From Parabacteroides sp. FAFU027 (GTDB taxonomy: Bacteria > Bacteroidota > Bacteroidia > Bacteroidales > UBA7332): a stretch of 64,000 nt of DNA. Numbering within the stretch: the stretch's first letter is position 1; each line of letters begins with the position of its first letter. The stretch spans positions 403,700 to 467,699 of the forward strand of contig NZ_JAKZKV010000003.1 in assembly GCF_022808675.1 (NCBI RefSeq), in the 5' to 3' direction. Below, piece by piece: positions 36,203-46,639 of the stretch. The notes beneath the pieces were generated by a model. The model did no database searches and was not told where the DNA came from. It saw only the letters and a list, made by a program, of their open reading frames with translations. The position numbers were made by a program, and so were the translations under genes.

Positions 36203-36985
36203 CTATTTGGATTGATTGTTTAATACTTCTTCTACAAATTCAAATGAAGATAAAATATCTGCTTTTCCGGGACGAACAGCAATAGTATGCTCAAAGTGAG
36301 CTGACATTTTCCCGTCTTTAGTACGGGTAGTCCAGCCGTCACGTTCAAAGAGAATGTTTTTGGAACCTTGATTAATCATAGGTTCAATTGCAATAACCAT
36401 TCCCGATTTAAGCATCGGTCCGGTACCTCTTCGTCCATAGTTGGGAACTTCCGGGGCTTCGTGTAGTTTTTGACCTACTCCGTGACCTACCAGCTCTCTT
36501 ACTACAGAATAGTTGTGACGTTCACAGTGCTCTTGTACAGCATGACCAATATCTCCTACTCTTTTCCCGTGAACAGCCTGTTCGATTCCAAGGTAAAGGG
36601 ATTCTTTCGTAACCTGAAGTAAACGTTTTGTTTCTTCATTTACTTCACCTACACAGAAAGTATAGGCAGAATCACCATAAAACCCATTCATCAATACTCC
36701 ACAATCGACAGAGACAATGTCTCCATCTTTCAACGGAAGATTGTTTGGAATGCCATGAACAACCTGGCTATTGGGTGAGATGCAGAGCGTATTAGGGAAG
36801 CCACTGTAACCGAGGAAAGCCGGGATGGCTTTGTGATCACGAATGAACTGTTCTGCACATTTGTCCAATTCGAGAGTTGTTACCCCGGGTCGGATTAACT
36901 TAGCCACTTCGGCTAAAGTCTTTCCGACCAGGAGCGAACTCTGACGAATCAGCTCTATTTCTTCATCAGTCTTTATATAAATCAT
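36203..36985 (-). CDS. map: Type I methionine aminopeptidase
   Basis: 260 residues. The pita-bread fold metal ligands are visible in SVDCGVLMNGFYGDSAYTF (two Asp), ELVGHGVGQKLHEAPEVPNYG in part (His), IAIEPMIN (Glu) and SAHFEHTIAV (Glu). It removes N-terminal Met from new proteins. Here map directly follows secY, without the adk seen in many operons. Confidence 0.98.
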   Translation of the reverse strand: MIYIKTDEEIELIRQSSLLVGKTLAEVAKLIRPGVTTLELDKCAEQFIRDHKAIPAFLGYSGFPNTLCISPNSQVVHGIPNNLPLKDGDIVSVDCGVLMNGFYGDSAYTFCVGEVNEETKRLLQVTKESLYLGIEQAVHGKRVGDIGHAVQEHCERHNYSVVRELVGHGVGQKLHEAPEVPNYGRRGTGPMLKSGMVIAIEPMINQGSKNILFERDGWTTRTKDGKMSAHFEHTIAVRPGKADILSSFEFVEEVLNNQSK

Positions 36986-36990
36986 CTTTT

Positions 36991-38325
36991 TTAATAAGCC
37001 GCAGCAGTACGTCCTTTAATACGACCTGACTTCAATAATCCGTCATAGTGGCGCATCAACAGGTGACTTTCTACTTGCTGCAATGTATCCAATACAACAC
37101 CTACAAGGATTAGCAGAGAGGTTCCGCCAAAGAACTGTGAAAAGCCCTGGCTTACACCGAACACGCTTGCAAATGCAGGCATTACAGCGATAATTGCCAG
37201 GAAGATTGATCCTGGTAAAGTGATACGTGACATGATTTCGTCAATATACTCAGCTGTCTTTTTACCTGGCTTTATACCTGGAATAAATCCGTTATTGCGT
37301 TTCATATCTTCAGCCATTTGATTAGGTTGAATAGTGATCGCGGTATAGAAATAGGTAAAGAGAATAATCAGAACACCGAAAGTAATGTTGTAACCCAATC
37401 CTGTGTGATTCATAAATGACTGAAGGAAAGGACCTACACCCTGAACTTTCGAGAAGCCGATAATTGTGATAGGAATAAACATAATTGCCTGAGCAAAAAT
37501 GATTGGCATCACACCGGCAGCATTAATCTTTAACGGAATATACTGACGGGCCCCACCATACTGTTTATTACCTGCAATTTGCTTAGCATACTGTACGGGG
37601 ACTTTTCGTGTTCCCTGCACTAGGAGGATAGCAGCAGCAATTACAAACAGGAGGAAAATAATTTCAGCCAGGAACATTACCAAACCACCGGTTTTTTCAG
37701 TAGTACGCAGGATAAACTCCTGAGTAATTGATTTAGGCAAACGAGCGATAATACCTACAAGGATGATAAACGAAATACCGTTACCAATTCCTTTATCAGT
37801 AATTCTCTCACCTAACCACATTACGAACATACTACCGGCAGTCATGATAATAGTTGATGAAATCACAAACCACATGCCACCAGGCATAGCAGCTCCAGCC
37901 TGTTTAAGCTGAACATTCAAGTTAATCAAATAAGAAGGAGCCTGGAAGAAAAGAATCAAAACCGTAAGAATACGGGTATATTGATTCATTTTTCGACGTC
38001 CACTTTCTCCCTCTTTTTGTAACTTTTGAAACTTAGGAACAGCAATGGTGAGCAACTGAATTACGATTGAAGCAGAGATATAAGGCATAATACCCAACGC
38101 AAATACAGAAGCGTTAGAGAACGCACCACCGGAAAACATATCCAGAAGCGCCAATAAGCCACTATTTGTTTGCGAACGCAAAGCCGTCAAGGCTTGTGGG
38201 TCAATACCCGGAAGTACTACATATGATCCAAAACGATAAACTGCTACTAAAAGTAGTGTAGTAATGATCCGACTTCTCAGATCTTCAATCTTCCAAATGT
38301 TTTTTATGGTTTCAACTGCTCTCAT
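36991..38325 (-). CDS. secY: Preprotein translocase subunit SecY
   Basis: 444 residues with ten membrane helices. It has the plug region after GIDPQAL, the motif LGIMPYISASIVIQLL, GIGNGISFIILVGIIARLP in part, and the C-terminal QQVESHLLMRHYDG. It is the core of the SecYEG channel. Four bases after rplO. Confidence 0.98.
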   Translation of the reverse strand: MRAVETIKNIWKIEDLRSRIITTLLLVAVYRFGSYVVLPGIDPQALTALRSQTNSGLLALLDMFSGGAFSNASVFALGIMPYISASIVIQLLTIAVPKFQKLQKEGESGRRKMNQYTRILTVLILFFQAPSYLINLNVQLKQAGAAMPGGMWFVISSTIIMTAGSMFVMWLGERITDKGIGNGISFIILVGIIARLPKSITQEFILRTTEKTGGLVMFLAEIIFLLFVIAAAILLVQGTRKVPVQYAKQIAGNKQYGGARQYIPLKINAAGVMPIIFAQAIMFIPITIIGFSKVQGVGPFLQSFMNHTGLGYNITFGVLIILFTYFYTAITIQPNQMAEDMKRNNGFIPGIKPGKKTAEYIDEIMSRITLPGSIFLAIIAVMPAFASVFGVSQGFSQFFGGTSLLILVGVVLDTLQQVESHLLMRHYDGLLKSGRIKGRTAAAY

Positions 38326-38329
38326 TGTA

Positions 38330-38776
38330 TTAGAGTTTTGCTACGGTTCCACCTGCTGCGATAATTGCAGCTTCTGCTGATTTTGAGAAAGCATTGGCTT
38401 CTACTTCCAATTTGATAGTCAAAGATCCGTTTCCAAGGATTTTAACCAATTGAGAAGATGAGATGAAACCAGCTTCGATCAAAGTGTCAACACCGATTTT
38501 AGTTAATGATTTAGCCTCAGCCAATTCTTGTAAAGTATCCAAATTGATCGCTTTGTACTCAACGCGATTAAAGTTTTTGAAGCCGAATTTAGGCAAACGT
38601 CTTTGTAAAGGCATTTGTCCCCCTTCGAATCCTACTTTGCGAGAGTAACCAGATCTTGATTTAGCACCTTTATGACCTCTTGTAGATGTTCCGCCCATAC
38701 CTGATCCGGTACCACGTCCGATTCTTTTTCTGGTTTTAACAGAACCTACAGCAGGTTTCAAATTACTTAAATTCAT
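38330..38776 (-). CDS. rplO: 50S ribosomal protein L15
   Basis: 148 residues; glycine- and arginine-rich N-terminus (KRIGRGTGSGMGGTSTRGHKG in part), GFEGGQMPLQRRLPKFGF and the globular C-terminus. 29 bases downstream of rpmD. Confidence 0.98.
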   Translation of the reverse strand: MNLSNLKPAVGSVKTRKRIGRGTGSGMGGTSTRGHKGAKSRSGYSRKVGFEGGQMPLQRRLPKFGFKNFNRVEYKAINLDTLQELAEAKSLTKIGVDTLIEAGFISSSQLVKILGNGSLTIKLEVEANAFSKSAEAAIIAAGGTVAKL

Positions 38777-38805
38777 ATCCTTATAAATTTACTTTTTACA
38801 AACAA

Positions 38806-38982
38806 TTATTCTACTACAGAGATCAGGTGCTGTACTTTAGCTACCATCCCCATGATCTGGGGAGTAGCTTCGTGCTCAACAACTTTGTTCAGTTTGGTCA
38901 ATCCCAAAGCATCCAAAGTTCTTTTTTGAGTCGCAGGACATTTGATTCTGCTCTTAACTTGTTTAATTTTGATAGTTGCCAT
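38806..38982 (-). CDS. rpmD: 50S ribosomal protein L30
   Basis: 58 residues: MATIKIKQVKSRIKCPATQK at the start, then LDALGLTKLNKVVEHEATPQ and GMVAKVQHLISVVE. It lies between rpsE (17 bases) and rplO, its standard place. Confidence 0.97.
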   Translation of the reverse strand: MATIKIKQVKSRIKCPATQKRTLDALGLTKLNKVVEHEATPQIMGMVAKVQHLISVVE

Positions 38983-38999
38983 TTCTGAGTCCTCCTTAA

Positions 39000-39518
39000 T
39001 TAACCTTTAAATACTTTTTCTACCGAAACAGCTCTGTTTTGAGCAACAGTATAAGCATCACGGAGTTCGCTCAAAGCAACCATTGTAGCTTTTACAAGGT
39101 TGTGTGGGTTTGAAGAACCTTTTGATTTAGCCAATACGTCGGTCACACCAACACTTTCAAGTACGGAACGCATCGCACCTCCGGCTTTAACCCCGGTACC
39201 GTGAGAAGCTGGTTTTATGAAAACTTCAGCACCACCGAATTTTGAAAGTTGTTCGTGAGGAATAGTACCTTTCAGTACGGGAACTTTGATCAGGTTCTTT
39301 TTAGCTGCTTCTACGCCTTTAGCGATAGCAGTAGTTACCTCGCTTGCTTTACCAAGGCCCCAGCCTACGATTCCGTCTTCGTTACCTACAACCACAATTG
39401 CAGAGAAGCTGAATGTACGACCACCTTTAGTAACTTTGGTAACACGGTTGATTGCAACCAATCTGTCTTTTAATTCAAGATCAGTTGTTACTTTAACTCT
39501 ATTATTGATTCCTGACAT
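39000..39518 (-). CDS. rpsE: 30S ribosomal protein S5
   Basis: 172 residues: [21 protein letters not shown] in part, [34 protein letters not shown] in part. Carries the double-stranded-RNA-binding fold and the region where ram and spectinomycin changes map in other species. Five bases after rplR. Confidence 0.98.
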   Translation of the reverse strand: MSGINNRVKVTTDLELKDRLVAINRVTKVTKGGRTFSFSAIVVVGNEDGIVGWGLGKASEVTTAIAKGVEAAKKNLIKVPVLKGTIPHEQLSKFGGAEVFIKPASHGTGVKAGGAMRSVLESVGVTDVLAKSKGSSNPHNLVKATMVALSELRDAYTVAQNRAVSVEKVFKG

Positions 39519-39523
39519 GATGA

Positions 39524-39865
39524 TTAAAATTTAAGTCCAGCGTTACGGGCAGCATCTGCCAATTCTTTAATTCTACCGTGATACAGGAAACCGTTACGGT
39601 CGAATACAACAGTTGTAATTCCTGCCTCAGCTGCTTTTTTAGCGATAAGTTCACCTACTTTCGCTGCTTGTTCTTTTTTAGGGGCTTTCTCAAGACCCAG
39701 TGAGCTAGCTGCAGCTAAAGTTTTTCCTTCAAGATCATTGATGATCTGAACGTATATTTGACTGTTGCTTCTGAAAACAGACATACGGGGGATGTCGGCA
39801 GTACCGCTAATTTTTCCGCGTACGCGTTGTTTAATCTTCAGTCTTCTCTCTAACTTATTTAACAT
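39524..39865 (-). CDS. rplR: 50S ribosomal protein L18
   Basis: 113 residues: [29 protein letters not shown] in part and [20 protein letters not shown] in part. It binds 5S rRNA. 21 bases after rplF. Confidence 0.98.
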   Translation of the reverse strand: MLNKLERRLKIKQRVRGKISGTADIPRMSVFRSNSQIYVQIINDLEGKTLAAASSLGLEKAPKKEQAAKVGELIAKKAAEAGITTVVFDRNGFLYHGRIKELADAARNAGLKF

Positions 39866-39886
39866 AGTCTTGCTTTTTTACATGAA

Positions 39887-40444
39887 TTATTTACCCTTAC
39901 CTGCAGATTTACCTGATTTTCTGCGGATAATTTCACCCACAAACTTGATACCTTTACCTTTGTAAGGCTCTGGTTTGCGGAACGAACGGATTTTAGCACA
40001 AACTTGTCCGATCAATTGTTTATCTGCTGATTCAAGGATAATCAACGGGTTTTTATTTCTCTCTGATTTGGTCTCTACTTTAACCTCTGCAGGCAGTTGC
40101 AAGAAAATGTTGTGGCTGTATCCCAAAGAGAACTCAACAAGTTGAGCCTGGTTTGAAACACGGTAACCAACACCAACAAGTTCCATTTCTTTGCGGTATC
40201 CCTGAGAAACACCTACTACCATGTTGTTGATCAAAGAGCGATACAATCCATGTAAAGCACGTTGTTGCTTTTCGTCAGAAGGACGGGTCAAAACTACTTT
40301 TCCTTCCTCTACAGCGACTTCAATACCACCTGTAATTTCTTGTGACAAGGTTCCTTTTGAACCTTTTACAGTTACTACGCCGTCAGCAAAAGTAACGGTT
40401 ACACCAGCAGGGATAGAGACAGGCAATTTTCCAATTCTTGACAT
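39887..40444 (-). CDS. rplF: 50S ribosomal protein L6
   Basis: 185 residues starting MSRIGKLPVSIPAGV. The open frame runs back to 40477, but the extra MLHLLIREEYR is not family sequence. The C-terminal signature EPYKGKGIKFVGEIIRRKSGK in part is present. Confidence 0.98.
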   Translation of the reverse strand: MSRIGKLPVSIPAGVTVTFADGVVTVKGSKGTLSQEITGGIEVAVEEGKVVLTRPSDEKQQRALHGLYRSLINNMVVGVSQGYRKEMELVGVGYRVSNQAQLVEFSLGYSHNIFLQLPAEVKVETKSERNKNPLIILESADKQLIGQVCAKIRSFRKPEPYKGKGIKFVGEIIRRKSGKSAGKGK

Positions 40445-40461
40445 TCTGTATTCCTCCCTGA

Positions 40462-40857
40462 TTAATAGATGTAACAAATAACTTCACCACCGATTTTAAG
40501 GTCAGCCGCTTCTTTGTTTGTCATTACTCCTTTAGAAGTTGACAAGATAGCGATACCCAAACCGTTCAATACTCTCGGCATTTCTTTGTAACCGGTGTAC
40601 TGACGTAAACCGGGAGAAGAAATACGGATCAGCTTTTTGATCGCGTTAACTTTGTTAACTGGATCGTACTTCAAAGCGATCTTGATTGAGCCCTGAGGCC
40701 CTTCTTCTACAAACTTATAGTTAAGAATGTAGCCTTTTTCGAAAAGAATTTTAGTAATTTCTTTCTTCAAATTTGACGCAGGAACTTCAACAACGCGGTG
40801 ATTTGCTTTAATCGCGTTTCTCAGTCTGGTCAAATAGTCTGCGATAGGATCTGTCAT
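40462..40857 (-). CDS. rpsH: 30S ribosomal protein S8
   Basis: 131 residues starting MTDPIADYLTRLRNAI; the frame's upstream Met at 40893 is not used in the family. C-terminal LGIAILSTSKGVMTNKEA is diagnostic. In E. coli S8 represses the spc operon; no matching site was identified here. Confidence 0.97.
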   Translation of the reverse strand: MTDPIADYLTRLRNAIKANHRVVEVPASNLKKEITKILFEKGYILNYKFVEEGPQGSIKIALKYDPVNKVNAIKKLIRISSPGLRQYTGYKEMPRVLNGLGIAILSTSKGVMTNKEAADLKIGGEVICYIY

Positions 40858-40912
40858 GATTTGAAAATTAAATTGATCCGGTTGTCCGGACAATATTTAA
40901 CACTATAAAAAT

Positions 40913-41182
40913 TTACCAGCTTGCTTTTTTCACACCCGGGATAAGTCCTGCTGATGCCATTTCACGGAACTGAATACGTGAAATACCGAACTGACGGATA
41001 TATCCTTTCGGTCTTCCGGTTAATTTGCAACGGTTGTGCAAACGAACAGGAGATGCATTTTTAGGAAGTGCTTGCAAAGCTTCGTAGTTGCCTTCAGCTT
41101 TAAGTTGTTCACGTTTAGCGGCATATTTAGCAACCAGCTTAGCTCTTTTCACTTCGCGGGCTTTCATTGATTCTTTAGCCAT
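40913..41182 (-). CDS. rpsN: 30S ribosomal protein S14 (zinc-free form)
   Basis: 89 residues, the long form without the CxxC zinc ribbon: [21 protein letters not shown] in part, then [20 protein letters not shown] and GVKKASW. Like L36 it avoids zinc. Confidence 0.97.
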   Translation of the reverse strand: MAKESMKAREVKRAKLVAKYAAKREQLKAEGNYEALQALPKNASPVRLHNRCKLTGRPKGYIRQFGISRIQFREMASAGLIPGVKKASW

Positions 41183-41187
41183 GTCAA

Positions 41188-41742
41188 TTAGTCTTTTTTA
41201 GCGTTTTTGAATGGTAAACCAAATTCTTTCAGAAGAGCATAGCCTTCTTCGTCTGTTTTTGCAGAGGTCACAAAGGTAATATTCATTCCGAGAATTTTGC
41301 TAATGCTATCGATATTAATTTCAGGGAAAATGATTTGCTCCTGGATACCAAGGGTGTAGTTACCTCTTCCGTCGAGTTTGCCTTCGATACCTTTGAAGTC
41401 ACGGATACGTGGCAAAGCAACGCGAACGAGACGTTCAAGGAACTCATACATTTTCTCACGACGCAAAGTTACCATAACGCCGATAGGCATTTTTTTACGC
41501 AACTTAAAGTTTGAGATGTCTTTGCGAGACAAGGTGGCTACTGCCTTCTGACCTGTGATTGCTGTCAGTTCGTTGATTGCAGTTTCGATGATTTTTTTAT
41601 CTGCTACTGCAATACCGAGACCCTGGTTGATTACGATTTTTTTCAAAACTGGCACCTCCATCGCAGAGCTGTAGTTAAATTCTTTCATCAACGCAGGAGC
41701 TACTCTTTCTTTGTATTCTTGTTTAAGACTGGCAGTATTCAT
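41188..41742 (-). CDS. rplE: 50S ribosomal protein L5
   Basis: 184 residues: [46 protein letters not shown] in part, [10 protein letters not shown]. It binds 5S rRNA. Its ATG overlaps the rplX stop (TAATG), indicating coupling. Confidence 0.98.
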   Translation of the reverse strand: MNTASLKQEYKERVAPALMKEFNYSSAMEVPVLKKIVINQGLGIAVADKKIIETAINELTAITGQKAVATLSRKDISNFKLRKKMPIGVMVTLRREKMYEFLERLVRVALPRIRDFKGIEGKLDGRGNYTLGIQEQIIFPEINIDSISKILGMNITFVTSAKTDEEGYALLKEFGLPFKNAKKD

Positions 41743-42062
41743 TACTTGATCTCCTCTCCTGATTTTTTAGATACACGTACTAAAACTCCTGCTTCGTTCA
41801 GTTTGCGACCAACGCGGGTTGGTTTGTTGGTTTTCGGATCTACTACATTAAGATTCGAAATGTGAATAGGAGCTTCTTTTTTTACAATTCCTCCCTGAGG
41901 ATTTTGCGCGTTTGGTTTTACATGTTTAGATACCATGTTTACACCTTCTACGATAGCGCGGCTTTTAGAGATCTGTACTTCAAGTACACGACCTGTTTTA
42001 CCTTTATCGTTGCCGGCGTTCACGAAAACCATGTCGCCTTTTTTGATATGTAACTTACTCAT
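41742..42062 (-). CDS. rplX: 50S ribosomal protein L24
   Basis: 106 residues with the KOW motif [23 protein letters not shown] in part and [18 protein letters not shown]. An early assembly protein. Its stop overlaps the rplE start. Confidence 0.98.
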   Translation of the reverse strand: MSKLHIKKGDMVFVNAGNDKGKTGRVLEVQISKSRAIVEGVNMVSKHVKPNAQNPQGGIVKKEAPIHISNLNVVDPKTNKPTRVGRKLNEAGVLVRVSKKSGEEIK

Positions 42063-42077
42063 TCTCTAATTTAGGAA

Positions 42078-42443
42078 TTAAAGCACTTCTGGTGCGAGTG
42101 ATACAATTTTCATGTTTGTTGCACGAATCTCTCTTGCAACCGGGCCGAAGATACGGCTACCTCTGATCTCACCAGCGTTGTTCAACAATACGCAAGCGTT
42201 GTCATCGAAGCGAATATAAGATCCATCTGCACGACGGATCTCTTTTTTCGTTCTTACTACAACAGCTTTTGACACAGCGCCTTTTTTTACGTCGCTTGAA
42301 GGAATAGTGCTTTTTACTGCAACTACGATGATATCACCTACAGTTGCGTAACGTTTGCGGGTTCCTCCCAATACTCTGATACAAAGAGCTTGTTTTGCTC
42401 CACTGTTATCAGCTACAATTAGTCTTGACTCTTGTTGTATCAT
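42078..42443 (-). CDS. rplN: 50S ribosomal protein L14
   Basis: 121 residues: [20 protein letters not shown] at the start, [19 protein letters not shown] and the terminal FGPVAREIR...IVSLAPEVL. Highly conserved; five bases from rpsQ. Confidence 0.98.
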   Translation of the reverse strand: MIQQESRLIVADNSGAKQALCIRVLGGTRKRYATVGDIIVVAVKSTIPSSDVKKGAVSKAVVVRTKKEIRRADGSYIRFDDNACVLLNNAGEIRGSRIFGPVAREIRATNMKIVSLAPEVL

Positions 42444-42448
42444 TTTTC

Positions 42449-42706
42449 TTACTTAGCTCTTTCGATTATTTCAACTAATCTCCATCTTTTCAATTTGCTC
42501 AATGGACGAGTTTCCATGATTTTTACGGTGTCACCGATATTACATTCGTTTTTCTCGTCATGAGCGTGATATTTCTTCGTTTTATTAACGAATTTACCGT
42601 AGATAGGGTGTTTTTCTTTCCATTTAACCGCTACAGTAATGGTTTTATCCATTTTGTTGCTGAAAACAACACCTACGCGTTCTTTTCTAAGATTTCTTGT
42701 TTCCAT
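42449..42706 (-). CDS. rpsQ: 30S ribosomal protein S17
   Basis: 85 residues starting [14 protein letters not shown]; a TTG nine bases earlier is in frame but needless. OB-fold signatures [12 protein letters not shown] and [20 protein letters not shown] in part are present. Confidence 0.97.
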   Translation of the reverse strand: METRNLRKERVGVVFSNKMDKTITVAVKWKEKHPIYGKFVNKTKKYHAHDEKNECNIGDTVKIMETRPLSKLKRWRLVEIIERAK

Positions 42707-42715
42707 CAGGCTCAA

Positions 42716-42913
42716 TTATTGTTCGTTAAGTTCTCTTTGGCCCAAAACGGTTTTCAGGCGTGCGATGTCTCTGCGGAGTTGTTTAATCTTAGCAGGACTG
42801 TCCATAGGAGTGATGGCATGGTTAAGCTTCATCTGATCAAGAGCTGCTGATTCTGCATCAATTTTCTCGATCAACTCCTTGGTGCTTAATTCTTTGATTT
42901 CTGCTACTTTCAT
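42716..42913 (-). CDS. rpmC: 50S ribosomal protein L29
   Basis: 65 residues forming a two-helix hairpin: MKVAEIKELSTKELIEKI and IKQLRRDIARLKTVLGQREL. Located at the tunnel exit. Seven bases after rplP. Confidence 0.97.
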   Translation of the reverse strand: MKVAEIKELSTKELIEKIDAESAALDQMKLNHAITPMDSPAKIKQLRRDIARLKTVLGQRELNEQ

Positions 42914-42920
42914 ACTTTAA

Positions 42921-43352
42921 TTATGCGTTTGCGTTATCATCGTAGTCACGACGTACAACTAGTTTAGTAGTAACCGGAAGTTTCTGAGCAGCCAGGCGCA
43001 ATGCTTCTTTAGCAATTTCTGCCGGTACACCTTCTACTTCGATGATGATTCTACCTGGAGTAACAGGGGCAACAAATCCTTCTGGAGAACCTTTACCCTT
43101 ACCCATACGTACCTCTGCAGGTTTTTTAGTGATAGGTTTGTCCGGGAAGATACGAATCCAGATTTGTCCCTGACGTTGCATATAACGTGTTACCGCGATA
43201 CGAGCCGCTTCGATTTGACGGCCAGTGATCCATTTTGACTGTAAAGCCTTGATACCAAAAGAACCGAATGCCAACTGATTTCCGCGTTGAGCAATACCCT
43301 TCATGCGGCCTTTCTGTTGTCTTCTGAACTTTGTCTTCTTCGGTTGTAACAT
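42921..43352 (-). CDS. rplP: 50S ribosomal protein L16
   Basis: 143 residues: [23 protein letters not shown] in part, [30 protein letters not shown] in part and [11 protein letters not shown]. Binds near the A site. Confidence 0.98.
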   Translation of the reverse strand: MLQPKKTKFRRQQKGRMKGIAQRGNQLAFGSFGIKALQSKWITGRQIEAARIAVTRYMQRQGQIWIRIFPDKPITKKPAEVRMGKGKGSPEGFVAPVTPGRIIIEVEGVPAEIAKEALRLAAQKLPVTTKLVVRRDYDDNANA

Positions 43353-43379
43353 TGTCTGTAAAATTCAGTGTTAGTTAAA

Positions 43380-44114
43380 TTACTTTTTTCTTCTCTTGAA
43401 TCCGCCGTCGCGTTTTTGACCTTCGCGGTTACCGCCTTGTTGACGACCTGATTCTTTTTGCTGAGTGAATTGTGGAGTAAGGTCTTTTTTACCGTAAACT
43501 TCGCCACGGCAGATCCATACTTTCACGCCCAACAAACCTACTTTAGTAAGCGCTTCAGCCAAAGAGTAGTCGATGTCAGCTCTCAATGTGTGAAGAGGAG
43601 TACGTCCTTCTTTGTACATTTCTGAGCGAGCCATTTCAGCTCCGTTCAAACGACCAGAGATTTGGATTTTGATACCTTCTGCACCCATTCTCATAGTAGA
43701 AGCGATTGCCATTTTCACAGCTCTGCGGTAAGCGATTTTTCCCTCGAGTTGGCGAGCAATGTTGTTAGCTACGATAACAGCATCTAACTCAGGTTTTTTC
43801 ACTTCGAAGATATTGATTTGTACATCTTTGTCAGTGATTTTTTTCAACTCTTCTTTGAGTTTATCAACTTCCTGACCGCCTTTACCAATGATGATACCCG
43901 GGCGAGCTGTACAAACAGTGATAGTAATCAACTTCAGTGTACGTTCGATAACAATGCGAGAAACACTTGCTTTAGCAAGACGCGCGCTCATATACTTGCG
44001 GATTTTTGCGTCTTCCAACAAGATATCGCCACAGTTTTTGCCACCGTACCAGTTAGAGTCCCAACCACGTACGATTCCTAAACGGTTACTAATCGGATTT
44101 ACTTTTTGTCCCAT
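43380..44114 (-). CDS. rpsC: 30S ribosomal protein S3
   Basis: 244 residues: [20 protein letters not shown] at the start, the KH-domain loop [16 protein letters not shown], then [11 protein letters not shown]. The C-terminal extension ([20 protein letters not shown] in part) is Gln/Gly/Lys-rich. Confidence 0.98.
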   Translation of the reverse strand: MGQKVNPISNRLGIVRGWDSNWYGGKNCGDILLEDAKIRKYMSARLAKASVSRIVIERTLKLITITVCTARPGIIIGKGGQEVDKLKEELKKITDKDVQINIFEVKKPELDAVIVANNIARQLEGKIAYRRAVKMAIASTMRMGAEGIKIQISGRLNGAEMARSEMYKEGRTPLHTLRADIDYSLAEALTKVGLLGVKVWICRGEVYGKKDLTPQFTQQKESGRQQGGNREGQKRDGGFKRRKK

Positions 44115-44124
44115 CTTGCGTCTC

Positions 44125-44535
44125 TTATGCGTTAGTGTTTTTATTTTCCATTGTATCTACAAACAATGTTACGTGGTTCGAGCGTTTACGAATTCTGTAA
44201 CCACGTCCTTGCGGAGCAGGACGTAATCTTTTAAGCATTGTTGCTGAATCAACGAATACTTGAGAGATATACAATTCACCGCTTTCTGCTTTACGATCGT
44301 TTTTCTGTTCCCAGTTAGCGATTGCAGAACGCAGCAATTTTTCCATTCTGTTAGAAGCCTCTTTAGAAGAGAATTTCAATACACCAAGTGCACGGAAAAC
44401 TTCCATGCCTCTAACCATGTCCGCTACCAGGCGCATTTTGCGCGGTGAGGTAGGAACGCCGGTCAGCTTAGCGAAGTATTGGGTCTTCAGGGCTTCTTTT
44501 CTATTATCTGCTGATATTTTTTTTCTTGCACCCAT
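44125..44535 (-). CDS. rplV: 50S ribosomal protein L22
   Basis: 136 residues: [21 protein letters not shown] in part, then [21 protein letters not shown] in part, the beta-hairpin lining the exit tunnel. 49 bases after rpsS. Confidence 0.98.
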   Translation of the reverse strand: MGARKKISADNRKEALKTQYFAKLTGVPTSPRKMRLVADMVRGMEVFRALGVLKFSSKEASNRMEKLLRSAIANWEQKNDRKAESGELYISQVFVDSATMLKRLRPAPQGRGYRIRKRSNHVTLFVDTMENKNTNA

Positions 44536-44584
44536 TTTAAATGTTTCTTTTAAAAATCAAATTTAATGTGTCCTGTAAACGGGA

Positions 44585-44854
44585 TTAGCGCTTTTTGTTA
44601 CCGCCGTGTCCACGGAAAGTACGGGTAGGTGAGAATTCACCTAGTTTGTGACCTACCATGTTCTCAGTTACATAAACAGGGATAAATTTGTTACCGTTGT
44701 GAACTGCTATTGTATGGCCTACAAAATCCGGAGAGATCATAGAAGCTCTTGCCCATGTTTTGATCACGGTTTTTTTACCGGACTCATTCATAGCCAAAAC
44801 TTTTTGTTCAAGCTTCACATTGATATATGGGCCTTTTTTAAGCGAACGACTCAT
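44585..44854 (-). CDS. rpsS: 30S ribosomal protein S19
   Basis: 89 residues: [54 protein letters not shown] in part, [10 protein letters not shown]. Complete. Confidence 0.98.
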   Translation of the reverse strand: MSRSLKKGPYINVKLEQKVLAMNESGKKTVIKTWARASMISPDFVGHTIAVHNGNKFIPVYVTENMVGHKLGEFSPTRTFRGHGGNKKR

Positions 44855-44875
44855 AGTTTAACTCAATTAATCAGA

Positions 44876-45700
44876 TTACTTTTTTCTTCTTTCAATGATG
44901 TACTTAGTAGATTGCTTCTTAGGCGCTCTTGTCTTAAGACCTTTAGAGTACAATCCTTTGCGTGATCTTGGGTGACCACCTGATGAACGTCCTTCACCAC
45001 CACCCATTGGGTGATCCACAGGGTTCATTGCCACACCGCGGTTACGAGGACGACGGCCTAACCATCTTGAGCGACCTGCTTTACCTGATCTTTCGAGTCC
45101 GTGGTCAGAGTTACCTACACCACCGATCGTTGCTTTACAAGTTGCAAGAATTTTACGGGTTTCACCTGAAGGCAATTTGATAATTGCATAGATTCCTTCT
45201 CTCGAAGTCAACTGTGCAAATACTCCCGCTGAACGTACCATTGCAGCACCTTGTCCTGGACGGAGTTCGATGTTGTGGATAATAGTACCGATAGGGATGT
45301 TTTTCAGGGGAAGTGCGTTACCAATCTCTGGTGCAGCTTCAGCTCCTGACATAATTTGCTGTCCAACTTCCAGGCCGTTTGGAGCGATGATATATCTCTT
45401 CTCTCCATCAGCATAGTACAACAATGCGATACGAGCCGAACGATTTGGATCGTATTCGATTGTTTTCACTGTAGCTGGAACACCGTCTTTTTCTCTCTTG
45501 AAGTCAATAAGACGAACCTTTTGTTTGTGACCACCACCGATGTAGCGCATGGTCATTTTACCGTTGTTATTACGGCCACCTGTTCCTCTTTTTCCTACAA
45601 CAAGAGACTTCTCCGGTGCGCTTGCAGTAATCTCATCGAAAGCACCGATAATTTTGTGTCTCTGCCCCGGTGTTACGGGCTTAAATTTACGTACTGCCAT
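44876..45700 (-). CDS. rplB: 50S ribosomal protein L2
   Basis: 274 residues. The peptidyl-transferase-associated segment [20 protein letters not shown] with its conserved His is intact, as is [23 protein letters not shown] in part. 21 bases from rpsS. Confidence 0.99.
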   Translation of the reverse strand: MAVRKFKPVTPGQRHKIIGAFDEITASAPEKSLVVGKRGTGGRNNNGKMTMRYIGGGHKQKVRLIDFKREKDGVPATVKTIEYDPNRSARIALLYYADGEKRYIIAPNGLEVGQQIMSGAEAAPEIGNALPLKNIPIGTIIHNIELRPGQGAAMVRSAGVFAQLTSREGIYAIIKLPSGETRKILATCKATIGGVGNSDHGLERSGKAGRSRWLGRRPRNRGVAMNPVDHPMGGGEGRSSGGHPRSRKGLYSKGLKTRAPKKQSTKYIIERRKK

Positions 45701-45707
45701 TTTCTAA

Positions 45708-45998
45708 TTAAATATTGCTGTAAAAATCAATTACTTCACCATCAGCCAAAGTTACCAGCGCTTTTTTGTAAGAAGCGGTTTTACCGGCGATGATACCGGT
45801 TTTAGTGTAACGGCTTTTTCTTTTACCTGAGTAGTTGATGGTGTTTACATCTAATACAGTTACACTGTAAAGATCTTCAACTGCTTTTTTAATCTGAATT
45901 TTGTTAGCATCAGGAGAAACGCGAAAACCGTAAACATTACGTTTTTCGGTCAGAACAGTCATTTTTTCTGTAACGATTGGTTTAATAATGATACCCAT
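45708..45998 (-). CDS. rplW: 50S ribosomal protein L23
   Basis: 96 residues: MGIIIKPIVTEKMTVLTEKR and the loop with KKAVEDLYSVTVLDVNTINY in part. Docking site for trigger factor and SRP. Seven bases before rplB. Confidence 0.97.
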   Translation of the reverse strand: MGIIIKPIVTEKMTVLTEKRNVYGFRVSPDANKIQIKKAVEDLYSVTVLDVNTINYSGKRKSRYTKTGIIAGKTASYKKALVTLADGEVIDFYSNI

Positions 45999-46018
45999 AT
46001 TGCTCAGTCTCCTTTACT

Positions 46019-46639
46019 TTAAAAATTATTGATTACAGCCAGTGAAGCTTCAGTAAGAACTAAACACTTAGCATCCAGCACTTTAAATGTGTTCAATTCA
46101 GGCACTGTAACTACAGATGCTTTCTCCAAATTTCGAGCCGACAAATATACGTTTTTATTTTGGTCTGCTAAAACCAAAACTAACTTTTTATCAGCCACTT
46201 GCAGGCCTTTAGTCAGAGCTACGAACTCTTTAGTTTTAGGTGCTTCGAAAGCGAAATCTTCTACTACGATGATTGCATTTTCTTGTGCTTTGTAAGCCAA
46301 TGCTGATTTACGAGCCAAAGATTTAACTTTTTTGTTCAGCTTGAAGTGATAGTCGCGTGGTTTAGGGCCAAATACACGGGCACCACCTACCATAACCGGT
46401 GAGTTGATATCCCCGGAACGAGCTCCACCGGTACCTTTTTGTCTTTTCAACTTGCGGGTTGAACCAGACAATTCGCTTCTTTCTTTAGATTTGTGAGTTC
46501 CCTGACGGCCATTAGCCAGAAACTGTTTTACGTCAAGATAGATAGCGTGGTCGTTAGGCTCAATACCAAATACTGAGTCATTGAGTACAACAGTTTTCCC
46601 TGTAGCTTCTCCTTTGATGTTATATACACTAAGTTCCAT
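46019..46639 (-). CDS. rplD: 50S ribosomal protein L4
   Basis: 206 residues: [32 protein letters not shown] in part (tunnel loop), [17 protein letters not shown]4 controls the S10 operon in E. coli. Its start overlaps the rplC stop (TAATG). Confidence 0.98.
   Translation of the reverse strand: MELSVYNIKGEATGKTVVLNDSVFGIEPNDHAIYLDVKQFLANGRQGTHKSKERSELSGSTRKLKRQKGTGGARSGDINSPVMVGGARVFGPKPRDYHFKLNKKVKSLARKSALAYKAQENAIIVVEDFAFEAPKTKEFVALTKGLQVADKKLVLVLADQNKNVYLSARNLEKASVVTVPELNTFKVLDAKCLVLTEASLAVINNF

Noticed and set aside
42707-42715. TTG start for rpsQ
   Set aside because: An ATG at 42706 matches the family start and avoids touching the rpmC stop.
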